DNA of 52,546 nucleotides, taken from positions 1 through 52,546 of the forward strand of contig CASFCL010000007.1 in assembly GCA_949293255.1 (NCBI GenBank). Direction: 5' to 3'. This stretch comes from an uncultured bacterium. GTDB taxonomy: Bacteria; Bacillota_I; Bacilli_A; RFN20; CAG-826. Position 1 is the stretch's first letter. Every line of letters begins with the position of its first letter. A program made the position numbers and the translations under genes. Positions 44,324 through 52,546 of the stretch are shown here, one piece after another. The notes under the pieces are model-generated. The model made no database searches and was not told the DNA's origin. It worked only from the letters and a program-made list of their open reading frames with translations.

Positions 44324-44352
44324 TTGAGATTAATTCAATTCTTTGATATAGT
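44324..44352 (+). promoter_or_regulatory. promoter of tRNA-Ser(GCT)
   Basis: TTGAGA (44324-44329), 17 nt and TATAGT (44347-44352) lie 17 bp before the tRNA. Confidence 0.65.
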
Positions 44353-44369
44353 TTACTAGCACGGTAAAT

Positions 44370-44460
44370 GGAGTAATACCCAAGTGGCCGAAGGGGCCTC
44401 CCTGCTAAGGAGGTAGGACGGGCAACTGTCGCGAGGGTTCAAATCCCTCTTACTCCGCCA
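44370..44460 (+). tRNA. tRNA-Ser (anticodon GCT)
   Basis: A class II tRNA with acceptor GGAGTAA, anticodon loop CTGCTAA between CCTCC and GGAGG, a long variable arm, T-loop TTCAAAT and encoded CCA. Confidence 0.95.
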
Positions 44461-44471
44461 TGTTAAAAATT

Positions 44472-44504
44472 GAACGCTGTTAAGAAGATTTCAGCGTTTT
44501 TATT
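44472..44504 (+). terminator. terminator of tRNA-Ser(GCT)
   Basis: The stem AACGCTG/CAGCGTT with a 12-nt loop is followed by a T-rich tail, 12 bp after the tRNA. Confidence 0.75.
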
Positions 44505-44527
44505 TTAAAAATTAGAAGCAAAGCATT

Positions 44528-45239
44528 ATGTTAAAAGCAGTATTCTTTGATTTAGATGGTACTCTTCTACCTTTAAATGAAGAACAATTCGTTAAAGTAT
44601 ATTTTGGATCTTTATATCTCAAAGTTAAAGATTTAGGATACGATTAAGATTTATTAATAAATACCATCTGGAAAGGCACTGAATTGATATATAAAAATGA
44701 TGGCCAAAAAACTAACGAAGAAGTTTTCTGGGATTATTTTGAATCAGTTTATGGTAAAAAAAGATTAAAAGATAAAGCTTACTTTGATGATTTCTATACC
44801 CATGAATTTAATAACGTTAAACAAGTTACTTCTCCTAATCCACTAGCAAAGCCAATTGTAGATTATGTAAATTCAAAAAAACATAATGGCGGTTTTATCT
44901 ACTAATCCAATATTCCCAAAAGATGGAGCAGCAACAAGAATGGGTTTTGTTGGTTTAAAAGAAGATGATTTTAAATTTATCACTGCTTATGAAAATTCTC
45001 ATTATTTAAAACCAAAATCAAAATACCTTATTGAAATTATGAATAAATTAAATCTTAAACCCGAAGAAGTAATTTTATTTGGTAATAATGACTATGAAGA
45101 CTACTATTGTGCTCTTCAATGTGGAATTAAATGCTTTTTAGTTGGTGATTACTTAATCTTACATGAAGATAAAATCATAGATTGTCCAAAAATAAAAATG
45201 GAAGATGTAATTCCTACAATTGAATCATTCTTAAAATAA
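44528..45239 (+). pseudogene. broken HAD-family hydrolase
   Basis: The frame starts MLKAVFFDLDGTLLPLNEEQF (HAD motif I). It meets TAA at codon 40 (44645-44647), continues in the same frame as DLLINTIWKGTELIYKNDG, and shifts frame near 44895-44905. It then ends normally with LILFGNNDYEDYYCALQCGIKCFLVGD, the motif IV region, and a proper TAA. One nonsense change and one frameshift in otherwise conserved sequence point to recent inactivation. No clear ribosome binding site precedes it. Confidence 0.85.
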
Positions 45240-45253
45240 AATTTATAAATTAA

Positions 45254-45285
45254 AAGGTGAACCTTAACGGGTTCACCTTATTTTT
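45254..45285. terminator. bidirectional terminator between the HAD pseudogene and proS
   Basis: AAGGTGAACC pairs with GGTTCACCTT across a 6-nt loop, with T-rich sequence on the plus side and TTTTAATTTA on the minus side. Confidence 0.85.
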
Positions 45286-46719
45286 TTAATATGCTTTAGC
45301 AAATAAGATTAAATATTTTGCTTTTTTACCACAGATTGCACATTTATCATCAATTGGGATTTGCTCAAATGGCATACATCTTGAAGTTGCTTGATAAAGT
45401 TCTTTTACTTTATTTTCACATTCTTCATCTCCACACCACATAACTTTTGCATAGCCACCTTTATTTACGATAGCTTCAATTTCTTCAAGAGAATGTGCTT
45501 CTTTAGTATTTTCAATTAAATTATCGAGAGCTTTTTGATACATCTCTTTATGAATTTTTTCTAATAATCCAACGACTGTATTTTCAATTCCATCGATACT
45601 ATATGTTTCTTTTTTACCATCATTTCTTTTTGAAATTGTAACGACGTTATTTGCTAAATCTCTTGGTCCAACTTCGATTCTAATTGGTACTCCTTTAACT
45701 TCGTATTCTGAGAATTTCCAGCCTGGAGTTTTATCAGATAAGTCGACTTTTACACGGATATTTTTATTTTCAAGGAGTTTTTTGATTTCTAAAGCTTTAC
45801 CAGCAACGCCTTCTTTTTGCATTTGAATTGGAACAATTACAACTTGAATTGGGGCAACATATGGAGGTAAAACAAGTCCATTATCATCACCATGAACCAT
45901 GATAATTCCACCAATTAATCTAGTTGAAACACCCCATGAAGTTTGATGTGGATTTTTTAATTTTCCATCTTTATCTATATATTGAACTCCGAATGCTTTT
46001 GAGAATTCATTTCCAAAATAATGTGAAGTTCCACATTGAAGTCCTTTTCCATCATGCATTAAAGCTTCGATTGAATAAGTTTCTAAAGCACCTGCAAATT
46101 TTTCTTTTTCAGTCTTTTTGCCTTTAACAAATGGGATAGCAAGTAAGTCTTTTCCAAGTTGATCATAGATATTAAGCATCTTGATTGTTTCTTCTCTTGC
46201 TTCATCTTCACTAGCATGCATTGTATGACCTTCTTGCCATAAAAATTCAGCACCTCTTAAAAATGGTCTAGTTGTTTTTTCCCATCTAACGACTGAACAC
46301 CATTGGTTGTAAAGCTTTGGAAGATCACGATAAGAATTAATAATATTTTTATAATGATCAGTAAATAAACATTCACTGGTTGGTCTAATAATTAAACGGT
46401 CTTTAATTTCTTCTCCTCCACCAATTGTTGCGATTAAAGTTTCTGGAGCAAAGCCTTCAACATGTGCTTTTTCTTTATCAAATAATGATTCAGGAATAAC
46501 AGAAGGCATATAAACATTTTGATGACCAGTTCTTTTAAATTCTTTATCTAAATAGGATTGAATTTGTTCCCAAATTGCATATCCATATGGACGATAAATG
46601 ATGAATCCTTTAACGTCACTATAATCCATTAATTCAGCTTTTTTACATAAATCTGTATACCATTGGGCAAAATCTTCATCACGAGAAGTAATTGCTTTAT
46701 TTTTAAATTCGTTTGCCAT
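45286..46719 (-). CDS. proS: prolyl-tRNA synthetase (short, archaeal/eukaryotic-like type)
   Basis: A 477-residue class IIa synthetase. Motif 2 is RWEKTTRPFLRGAEFLWQEGHT and motif 3 is the STRLIGGIIMVHGDD region. There is no YbaK-like editing insertion. The C-terminal zinc-type domain has CGDEEC and CAICGKK and ends in Tyr, typical of the archaeal-like ProRS. An AAAGGAG site precedes the ATG, 15 bp after the EAL-like gene. No T-box leader is present. Confidence 0.95.
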   Translation of the reverse strand: MANEFKNKAITSRDEDFAQWYTDLCKKAELMDYSDVKGFIIYRPYGYAIWEQIQSYLDKEFKRTGHQNVYMPSVIPESLFDKEKAHVEGFAPETLIATIGGGEEIKDRLIIRPTSECLFTDHYKNIINSYRDLPKLYNQWCSVVRWEKTTRPFLRGAEFLWQEGHTMHASEDEAREETIKMLNIYDQLGKDLLAIPFVKGKKTEKEKFAGALETYSIEALMHDGKGLQCGTSHYFGNEFSKAFGVQYIDKDGKLKNPHQTSWGVSTRLIGGIIMVHGDDNGLVLPPYVAPIQVVIVPIQMQKEGVAGKALEIKKLLENKNIRVKVDLSDKTPGWKFSEYEVKGVPIRIEVGPRDLANNVVTISKRNDGKKETYSIDGIENTVVGLLEKIHKEMYQKALDNLIENTKEAHSLEEIEAIVNKGGYAKVMWCGDEECENKVKELYQATSRCMPFEQIPIDDKCAICGKKAKYLILFAKAY

Positions 46720-46734
46720 AATAACTACGCTCCT

Positions 46735-48549
46735 TTAATTCTTATATGTATTAGATAATTTTTTAATCATTTTCTTATCAATTGGTAATAACATTGGGCT
46801 CTTTGGAGATATTGCATCCGAAGAGAAATATGTTATACCACTTCTTATTAATAATTCAATAGCCGTCCATGACGGGCAATTGATAACCACAAGAGGTTCA
46901 CGATATTTAACAAATTTTTCTAATAAAGAATGAATCTTTAAGAATTCTCGAGAATTTTGTTTGATATTTTTAACATTATCAATATCAAAGAAGAAGAAAT
47001 CAAACATCGAATAGACACTATCTTTAAGTGTGTAGTCATCGATTCTAACTCTTATTCCAAGTTCATAATCTTTTTCTTTAAAACTTTTAATTTGTCTAAT
47101 TAAATTAATATCATCTTCTATATCGATAAAATCATTATTTTCAAAAGTTAAAATTAAATTTGCATCTTTAACTTTACCAATATGAGATAAAGTTGATGTA
47201 ACATTTTGAACATTTTTCATATCAATAAAATAAACTAATTTTAAATTTGTTGATTCTTTTTGAGAGACGAATGTTGGAATAATTTTTCTAGCTTCCAAAG
47301 AGAAGACATCTTTTGACCTATCAAGTTTTTCAGCAGTTTTAGAAAAATCATCATAAGTTTTAAAATATCCACTCTTATTTAAAGTTAAAAACCCCACAAA
47401 ACCAACGGTCATAACTCTTTTAGTTGTAATATGGACTATCGATCTAAAACTTACTTCAATCAATTTATCTTTTAAGATCTTATCAATTTCATCTCTATAA
47501 GTTGCGGCAAGAGATTGAATTTCTGTGTTTTGTTTACGATAGACAATAACTTTCTTTTCTTGGTCTTCTTCCATAAATCTTTCAAGATTTTTCAAAATTG
47601 TTAGATTTTCTTCAAAATTGTTAGTTAAATCAGTGATTTTTGAGCAAACAATCTTAAAATCATATTCTCTTTCATAAGAATGGATTTCAAAAACTTCTCC
47701 TAATCTATTATAAATAATTGATGAAAATCTTGATAATGAAGAAGCGATTTGAAGTTTCATTTCAAAAATTAAAAATTCACTTGAATTATCTCCACTTAAA
47801 TCAGATCTATAAATAAAACAATTTCCAATCTTAAAAACAGATAAAAGTCTATCTAAAATAATCCAATCAATTAAGGTACGATTAGTTTTTAAAAGTGTAT
47901 TTCTTTCTTTTTCATAAATTTTAATATAGTAAACATTACCTTTTTTAAAATATTCTTGATTGAAATAAAGTCTTAAATCTTCTAAGGATGAGACTAATTC
48001 TTTATGCTTTCTAAGTTTATTTTTTTGATCTTTCTTATTTAAAGCAATTGGAATATTTTTAAGGCAATAAGAATCGATAAATACTAATCTTTTTTCTTTT
48101 ATTACTCTTGTAACGTGGAAGGCAAATCTTACATATTTTGACTTATCTTTTTTAAAACCAACGTCTAAAGTTGTAAGTAAAACAGTAAATTTATCTTCAT
48201 ATTCATAATCTTTTTCAATTAAAGCATCTAACCAATATCTGAAATTCTTTTCTTCAGTTGGTAAAATCTTGCTTAAAAAATCATCCATTGAAACTTCACG
48301 AATTGTGTTTTCTTTATTGACTGTAAAGCATCTAACTTTTCTATTTTTGATATCAAAAACAAAGTTTCTATGAGTTGTAAAAACTAATTTTTCTCTAAGC
48401 TTATGATTTTTCTCTTTAACTCTTTTTTTAGCGATAATGATTGTTATAAAAACAACTCCAAAAAGGGTCACAAATACAAAAATTGTAACAAAGATAATAA
48501 GATTTATATCGGTGCTACTAACTAAATTTCTTAAAAAAGAAGAAAACAT
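46735..48549 (-). CDS. membrane protein with degenerate GGDEF/EAL-like architecture
   Basis: A 604-residue protein. One N-terminal membrane helix (about 14-40) is followed by a PAS-like segment (55-150) and a region with a diverged GGDEF-like layout (190-320). A C-terminal domain (about 350-600) has the strand order of EAL phosphodiesterases: IEVSFRSIVHITTKRVMTVG at the start, RVRIDDY where active enzymes have the DDFG loop, and a WTAIELLIRSGITYFSSDA end. The EAL triad, GGDEF motif and QGY motif are missing, so it is probably not catalytic and may be a sensor or structural derivative. The assignment is fold-level inference. TATAAT ends 8 nt before the ATG with no ribosome binding site. It is co-transcribed with proS. 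Confidence 0.6.
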   Translation of the reverse strand: MFSSFLRNLVSSTDINLIIFVTIFVFVTLFGVVFITIIIAKKRVKEKNHKLREKLVFTTHRNFVFDIKNRKVRCFTVNKENTIREVSMDDFLSKILPTEEKNFRYWLDALIEKDYEYEDKFTVLLTTLDVGFKKDKSKYVRFAFHVTRVIKEKRLVFIDSYCLKNIPIALNKKDQKNKLRKHKELVSSLEDLRLYFNQEYFKKGNVYYIKIYEKERNTLLKTNRTLIDWIILDRLLSVFKIGNCFIYRSDLSGDNSSEFLIFEMKLQIASSLSRFSSIIYNRLGEVFEIHSYEREYDFKIVCSKITDLTNNFEENLTILKNLERFMEEDQEKKVIVYRKQNTEIQSLAATYRDEIDKILKDKLIEVSFRSIVHITTKRVMTVGFVGFLTLNKSGYFKTYDDFSKTAEKLDRSKDVFSLEARKIIPTFVSQKESTNLKLVYFIDMKNVQNVTSTLSHIGKVKDANLILTFENNDFIDIEDDINLIRQIKSFKEKDYELGIRVRIDDYTLKDSVYSMFDFFFFDIDNVKNIKQNSREFLKIHSLLEKFVKYREPLVVINCPSWTAIELLIRSGITYFSSDAISPKSPMLLPIDKKMIKKLSNTYKN

Positions 48550-48630
48550 ACTTTAATATTATATAATTAAAGTATGTAGATTTAAAAGTTATTTTAATTA
48601 AGCAATTTTTCTATTATACTAATTAACATT

Positions 48631-48719
48631 GGAGAAATACCCAAGGGGCTGAAGGGGTCGGTTTCGAAAACCGATAGGAGGTCAAACTCGCGGGGGTTCA
48701 AATCCCCCTTTCTCCGCCA
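48631..48719 (+). tRNA. tRNA-Ser (anticodon CGA)
   Basis: A class II tRNA with acceptor GGAGAAA, anticodon loop TTCGAAA between TCGGT and ACCGA, variable arm, T-loop TTCAAAT and encoded CCA. A TATACT -10 lies about 12 bp upstream. Confidence 0.95.
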
Positions 48720-48759
48720 TAACGAAAAAAATAACAATTTTTATATATCTTTTTAAATA

Positions 48760-49845
48760 TTAATCAATAGGTTGTCTATGGAATTTTCCATAGATTTGTT
48801 CTGTTGCTAAAGCGTTGATGAAACTATTAGGATCAGCTTTTCTACATAAGGCAACAACTTTCTTGGCTTCGTTTTTTCTAACGCTCATATAAATGACAAA
48901 CATCTTGTCTCCAGTGAAGCCTCCTTCACCTTGACAAATGGTACATCCATGAGGAATATTTGACATAATAATTTGAGATAAATTTTCATTTTTAGTGAAG
49001 ATCTGCAAGGAAACTTTCTTATTTTGTGTATCTAATGTATCAACAACAAGGGTTGTAACAATCATATAAAGGAAGGTAAACATAACGATAATTGAAGCTG
49101 TTGAAATTCTGACTGCTTCAAAATCTCCACCGCTTCCAGCTGGTTCAATAATACCTCCAGGAATAACTGATAAAATAGTAAATACAGAAATAACTCCTGC
49201 ATTAATATAGGCAGAAAATTTTCCTACAGGAGAAGATTTTTTCTCTGAAATATAATAAGCGATTACATCGATTCCACCAGCACAACTATTTATAGAATAA
49301 GCAAGTGCACTAGCTAAGCCTGTACAAGTTCCAGCAAATAAAACTCTAGCTACAGGTTGATCAAAAATATCACGAGCAATTTGATTTAAAAAATCATCAG
49401 GGCTACCTGTAGGTAGCAAAATACCAAACAAAGTAACAAAAGCACAATTTAATAAAGTATAAATTGTAAATTTTTTCGAAATTTTAAACCATGAAAAAAC
49501 TGCTAAAGGAATATTGACACCTAAATAAAAAACAAAATTCATTATATATTGATGCTCACCATCTCTAATCCAATCCAATCCACAAAGTTTTAAAATTTCG
49601 ACAAAAATTTGTGAAATTCCACTAGCTCCGGTGGATGCAAGTTGTCTAATTGCTACTTCTCCATCAATACCAAAGTCATAAAAGACATTATAGTTTGGAG
49701 AAATAAAAGTTTTAAAACCGAAAGAAAAAATTATTGCTGATAAAATTGTAATAAATATCATATATGAATGTTCAAGCGATAATTTTAATATCGGATGATC
49801 GTAAAGATAATTTATAGCTTCTTTTTTAACAGTTGAAAATTTCAT
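48760..49845 (-). CDS. YitT-family membrane protein (DUF2179)
   Basis: A 361-residue protein with five or six membrane helices (about 28-50, 105-125, 133-150, 170-195, 215-235, 250-270) and a cytoplasmic C-terminal DUF2179 domain (about 280-350, ending GFTGDKMFVIYMSVRKNEAKK). The family signature GGIDVIAYYISEKKSSPVGKF is present. The function of YitT proteins is not established. A possible weak AAGG lies 12-15 nt before the ATG. Confidence 0.9.
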   Translation of the reverse strand: MKFSTVKKEAINYLYDHPILKLSLEHSYMIFITILSAIIFSFGFKTFISPNYNVFYDFGIDGEVAIRQLASTGASGISQIFVEILKLCGLDWIRDGEHQYIMNFVFYLGVNIPLAVFSWFKISKKFTIYTLLNCAFVTLFGILLPTGSPDDFLNQIARDIFDQPVARVLFAGTCTGLASALAYSINSCAGGIDVIAYYISEKKSSPVGKFSAYINAGVISVFTILSVIPGGIIEPAGSGGDFEAVRISTASIIVMFTFLYMIVTTLVVDTLDTQNKKVSLQIFTKNENLSQIIMSNIPHGCTICQGEGGFTGDKMFVIYMSVRKNEAKKVVALCRKADPNSFINALATEQIYGKFHRQPID

Positions 49846-49919
49846 ACTACAAAAATGCCTTCTTAATTAAAGAATATTGATAATATATTGAAAATTGCCC
49901 TAAAATACAAGAAATATTT

Positions 49920-50000
49920 GCTAACTTTTGATAAAGTCTATATATAAATATATAGAACGCAAACTTTTGACTTGTTTTAAATGTCTATTAATGGTATATT
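49920..50000 (+). promoter_or_regulatory. promoter region with direct repeat before the CxxC membrane protein
   Basis: GCTAACTTTTGA (49920-49931) and GCAAACTTTTGA (49959-49970) are 39 bp apart. Downstream are TTGTTT (49972-49977), 17 nt and TATATT (49995-50000). The repeats would suit an activator or repressor; none is identified. Confidence 0.4.
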
Positions 50001-50035
50001 TTCAGTTGCGTTATTTTATAGAGAGGTATTTTTGA

Positions 50036-50932
50036 ATGAATACATTAAAGAAACTTGCTACACCATTTATCGTTGTTGGTAGATGGATTAAAGAAACTGC
50101 ATGGGTCCAACCATTACTTATTGTTGGTGTTATATTTGCAATTATTTTCTCAATCCCTTCGATTACATCAGGTATTCAAGGATTAATCGATTCTTCATCC
50201 GATGACATTGCATGGTATGAAAATAATCAATTATCACTTGATGGAACTTATGATAAAACCAGTAATGCAAATGATTTCTTCGCAGACTTTGTTCTTGCTC
50301 AACAAGGTAGCAACGAACAAGAAGGATGGTCATCTGAAAGTGAAACCGGTAAAGCTAATGCTAAAGAAATTATGGATAAATATTCTAACAACACCGGAAA
50401 ATTCTTCCTCTTCTTCGTTCAAGACGATTGCTCAGCTTGTAGCGATACCAAAGAAGCAGCTGAAAGATTAGTTGACTACTGGGATGTTTATATCGGTGAT
50501 GAAGTTGATAATGTTCCATTATTCCAATATCAATCAATTATCTGTGATGAAGAAGTTGATGCAGATGAATATGAAGATACTCCAGCATTTGAATACTTAC
50601 TTGGAGATCAAAACTACAACATTTTTGCAGAACAATGTGTTGACGTCGGTCAAGATAACAACTACTACCGTAACGCAACAACTTCTACAAAAAATACTAT
50701 TGAAGATAACTTAGAAAATTTACTTTCTTCAGATTCATCATCTTCAACATTAAGCAGTAACTTCCAAACTCCATTAATCGTTTTAATTGATACAACCGAA
50801 TCAAATACCACAAGAAATATCATTTCAACTCTCTTCTATTCATTAGAAGGTGATGATATTTATGCAAGAACTCAATTCTTAGCAGATTGCTGGTTAGGTC
50901 AAGAAAAATTCTCTGCTGATTATAGAGCATAA
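50036..50932 (+). CDS. membrane-anchored protein with thioredoxin-like CxxC segment
   Basis: A 298-residue protein. A basic start and one membrane helix (about 21-50, WVQPLLIVGVIFAIIFSIPSI) are followed by an acidic outside domain. FFLFFVQDDCSACSDTKEAAERL (about 121-143) has the strand-CxxC-helix pattern of the thioredoxin fold. The later PLIVLIDTTE strand could be the cis-Pro region, but the Pro placement is uncertain. Two further Cys (about 168 and 201) could form another disulphide. The protein may be an extracytoplasmic thiol-disulphide protein; the exact family is not recognised. The GAGAGGT site is 6-7 nt from the ATG. An ISL3 element starts 21 bp after the stop. Confidence 0.7.
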   Translation: MNTLKKLATPFIVVGRWIKETAWVQPLLIVGVIFAIIFSIPSITSGIQGLIDSSSDDIAWYENNQLSLDGTYDKTSNANDFFADFVLAQQGSNEQEGWSSESETGKANAKEIMDKYSNNTGKFFLFFVQDDCSACSDTKEAAERLVDYWDVYIGDEVDNVPLFQYQSIICDEEVDADEYEDTPAFEYLLGDQNYNIFAEQCVDVGQDNNYYRNATTSTKNTIEDNLENLLSSDSSSSTLSSNFQTPLIVLIDTTESNTTRNIISTLFYSLEGDDIYARTQFLADCWLGQEKFSADYRA

Positions 50933-50945
50933 AAAATTAAATTAA

Positions 50946-52253
50946 TTAAATTAGGTTCTTGAAAATCCGAGGGGGATGATTCCCCCCTCTTTTTATTTTA
51001 TATAACAACCTCTTTCTAAATGTTTCAAAATCTGTTATTCCGTTACTAACTATTGTTAGTTTTTCTATTTTTGAGTTTATATTTTCAGCATTTGCATTAG
51101 AAAATCGATATGATTTTTTTGATAGAAAAAAATTTAAGATTTCTTCATAAAAATTAAGTAGAGTATTCCCTATTGTTCTGATATGTGGATTTGTTGAGTT
51201 TAAAGACTTATTTATAATGAAATCCATGTTATCTTTTAGTTCGTCATCAGGCAAACCAATTTTCAAATAATGGCAATAATCTGCATATAAATTGTAAATT
51301 TCTAGAAATTCAGGCTAACTTTTGAGCAGTCTATTTACTTTTTCTTTGAGATCAATAACTTCACCATCTGGCTCTTCGAAAGTAGTTTCAAGCTTTGTAG
51401 AAACGTTATGAGGGTTTATCAAAAATATCTTCCAGTTCCTTTTTAAAAATTTATATTCACTTTTTTGTTCATCAAATTTATATTCTTTCATAACTTGCTT
51501 TCTAATTATTTGCAAAACATTTGTAAAAAGTCTCGAAACATGAAAATGATCAATAATGTGGATTGAATTGGGGACAAAATTATTTTTATTGAACGATAAC
51601 CTTCATACATATCGCTTATAAAAAACGAACAGTCCCTCTTTCAATGTGTCTTTCAGTCTATAAAAATAATCGTTTAAATATGCTGATTTTCTTGATTTTA
51701 CGACATCCAAAATTTCATTTCTATTTGGAACTGTGATTATACAAACATATTTTAAGTCTTCTGTCTTAAACTTTTTTTCATCAATATAAATTGCGGTGGT
51801 TAGGGCTTTTCTCCCTGCGTTGATGTTTTCGTTAAAAATATTTCTTACTGTTGGCTCAGAAATTTTTAACTCTCTTCCTATCAATGAAAAAGAATGAACA
51901 TCTTTTAACATTTCTAAAACTGATATTCGAATATCATTTGAAATAACATGTCCTTTCTTCACTAATTTAAGCGTTTGCGTAGATATTTTTCCGCAATCTT
52001 TACATAAATATTTTCTTTTTGTGACAATTAAATAAACAGGCTTCCCAATGATTCTTACTACTGAATGTTTAATTTTTATTCTCTTAGTTTCTTTAATAAC
52101 GACATTGTGTTCATTACAAAATGGACACGTTCAATCTTCGTCTTTTAAAACGAGATAGATGTAAATTGCATCATTATCTTCGACAATTTCTGGTAAAACA
52201 CTAAATTGGCTAGAAGAAAGTCCTAAAAATGAAAAAATAAAAATAACTTTCAT
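50946..52253 (-). pseudogene. broken ISL3-family transposase
   Basis: From the ATG at 52253 the frame reads MKVIFIFSFLGLSS, reaches TGA in LKDED-TGA-TCPFCNEHNVV, and continues through the zinc-finger CKDCGK, HTH (FSLIGRELKISEPTVRNIF) and the DDE start IYIDEKKF. Frameshifts near 51605-51620 and 51580 separate ISDMYEGYRSI and IHIIDHFHVSRLFTNVLQ, conserved ISL3 pieces. A TAG breaks KS-PEFLEIYNLYADY. The final part SKKSYRFSNANAENINSKIEK retains the YRFSNANAEGxN-like ISL3 signature and runs out through the terminal repeat. Confidence 0.85.
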
Positions 52254-52369
52254 CTTATTTTCTCCTTTTACCCACAGAAAATATTATGAAAGTTTTTCTT
52301 TTTTTGAAAATATAGGGGGGATACATTTTTTCATGAAATCAAATCATCCCCCTCAAATTTTCAAGAGCC
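50954..52369 (-). mobile_element. decayed ISL3-family insertion sequence (1416 bp)
   Basis: The terminal repeats are GGTTCTTGAAAATCCGAGGG (from 50954) and GGCTCTTGAAAATTTGAGGG (minus strand from 52369), about 26 of 29 positions identical, of the GGxTCTT type of ISL3. The flanking 8-mers TTAAATTA and TTTGAAGT do not form a clear target duplication. Confidence 0.85.
50969..51000 (+). terminator. terminator formed inside the ISL3 end
   Basis: GAGGGGG and CCCCCTC pair across the IS end and are followed by TTTTTATTTTA. It probably now terminates the CxxC protein gene. Confidence 0.65.
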
Positions 52370-52469
52370 TTTGAAGTGCTATCATAAAAGTAGACACATA
52401 GGGGGTAATTTTAGACACACAAAATCTAAAATTAGTCATACAATAATAATTGAGGAGGTAATTTAAAAA

Positions 52470-52546
52470 ATGAAGTATACAAGCGAACAACGTTTGGCAA
52501 TTGGCAGGGAAATTTATACTAGACAAATAACTTTAAATGCTGCAGC
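52470..52546 (+). CDS. start of another transposase OrfA (partial, window edge)
   Basis: The frame opens MKYTSEQRLAIGREIYTRQI and continues LNAA to the window end, matching IS3-type OrfA starts (MKYTxEQRLxIGxxIY). A GAGGAGG site precedes the ATG. Upstream 52395-52430 holds GTAGACACATAGGGGGTAAT and TTTAGACAC repeats, likely part of the terminal repeat. Confidence 0.65.
   Translation, partial: MKYTSEQRLAIGREIYTRQITLNAA

Noticed and set aside
46720-46734. T-box or other riboswitch before proS.
   Set aside because: Only 15 bp separate proS from the upstream gene; there is no room for one.
50946-52377. 8-bp target duplication of the ISL3 copy.
   Set aside because: The flanks TTAAATTA and TTTGAAGT agree at only some positions, so no duplication can be claimed.

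Overview
The window is AT-rich DNA from a low-GC Firmicutes/Bacilli-type bacterium, most likely an uncultured anaerobic gut lineage on the Bacilli-to-Mollicutes branch. The evidence is Shine-Dalgarno motifs of the AGGAGG type, a lipoprotein with a Gram-positive style lipobox, a CcpA-like cre site, a trimeric electron-bifurcating [FeFe] hydrogenase, LytTR and KdpE-type regulators, heterodimeric ABC exporters and IS3/ISL3 elements. Three CGG codons were found by eye in all the reading frames examined. Two of them sit at the conserved Trp of transposase helix-turn-helix domains, and the third lies next to two TGG codons in a putative leader peptide. This fits the CGG=Trp code (NCBI table 36, Anaerococcus and Onthovivens), and Onthovivens would fit the other traits. 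None of 33 intact genes ends in TGA (27 TAA, 6 TAG by eye).

Layout. 1-860: left-edge transposase remnant and a decayed membrane-protein remnant. 862-8058 (minus): a surface operon (lipoprotein, small membrane protein, permuted membrane-anchored GH3 glycosidase), preceded by an AgrC/AgrA-like histidine kinase and LytTR regulator. A 21-bp-spaced direct repeat just upstream of the surface-operon promoter is the likely regulator site. 8213-12372 (minus): hydCBA hydrogenase operon with a 16-bp palindrome at its promoter. 12589-17370: tRNA-Leu, a 1350-residue secreted repeat protein, and a tRNA-Ile-Val-Thr cluster. 17448-22249 (minus): KdpE-like regulator, then a two-gene ABC exporter operon with an apparent leaderless leader peptide and an intrinsic terminator in its 5' region. 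22467-25780: typA followed by a decayed IS3-family element.

25793-36609: MacB-like permease/ATPase with cardiolipin synthase; a housekeeping operon yigZ-mrp-pepP-HAD; and, on the other strand, CPBP protease-TraX-thioredoxin. 36663-38211: tRNA-Gly followed directly by an intact IS3 element with a 3-bp target duplication. 38307-48719: DUF362 protein, RdgB, a zinc-ribbon membrane protein, a UvrD-like helicase with a nuclease-like insertion, tRNA-Ser, a broken HAD gene, prolyl-tRNA synthetase, a degenerate EAL-like protein and a second tRNA-Ser. 48760-52546: YitT-family membrane protein, membrane-anchored CxxC protein, decayed ISL3 element and the start of another transposase.

The most distinctive points are the CGG-at-Trp signal, the leader/attenuator of the ABC exporter, the complete LytTR circuit with its target operon, and a group of genes whose -10 box lies only 6-11 nt before ATG with no ribosome binding site, which suggests leaderless mRNAs. 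All counts and alignments were made by eye.
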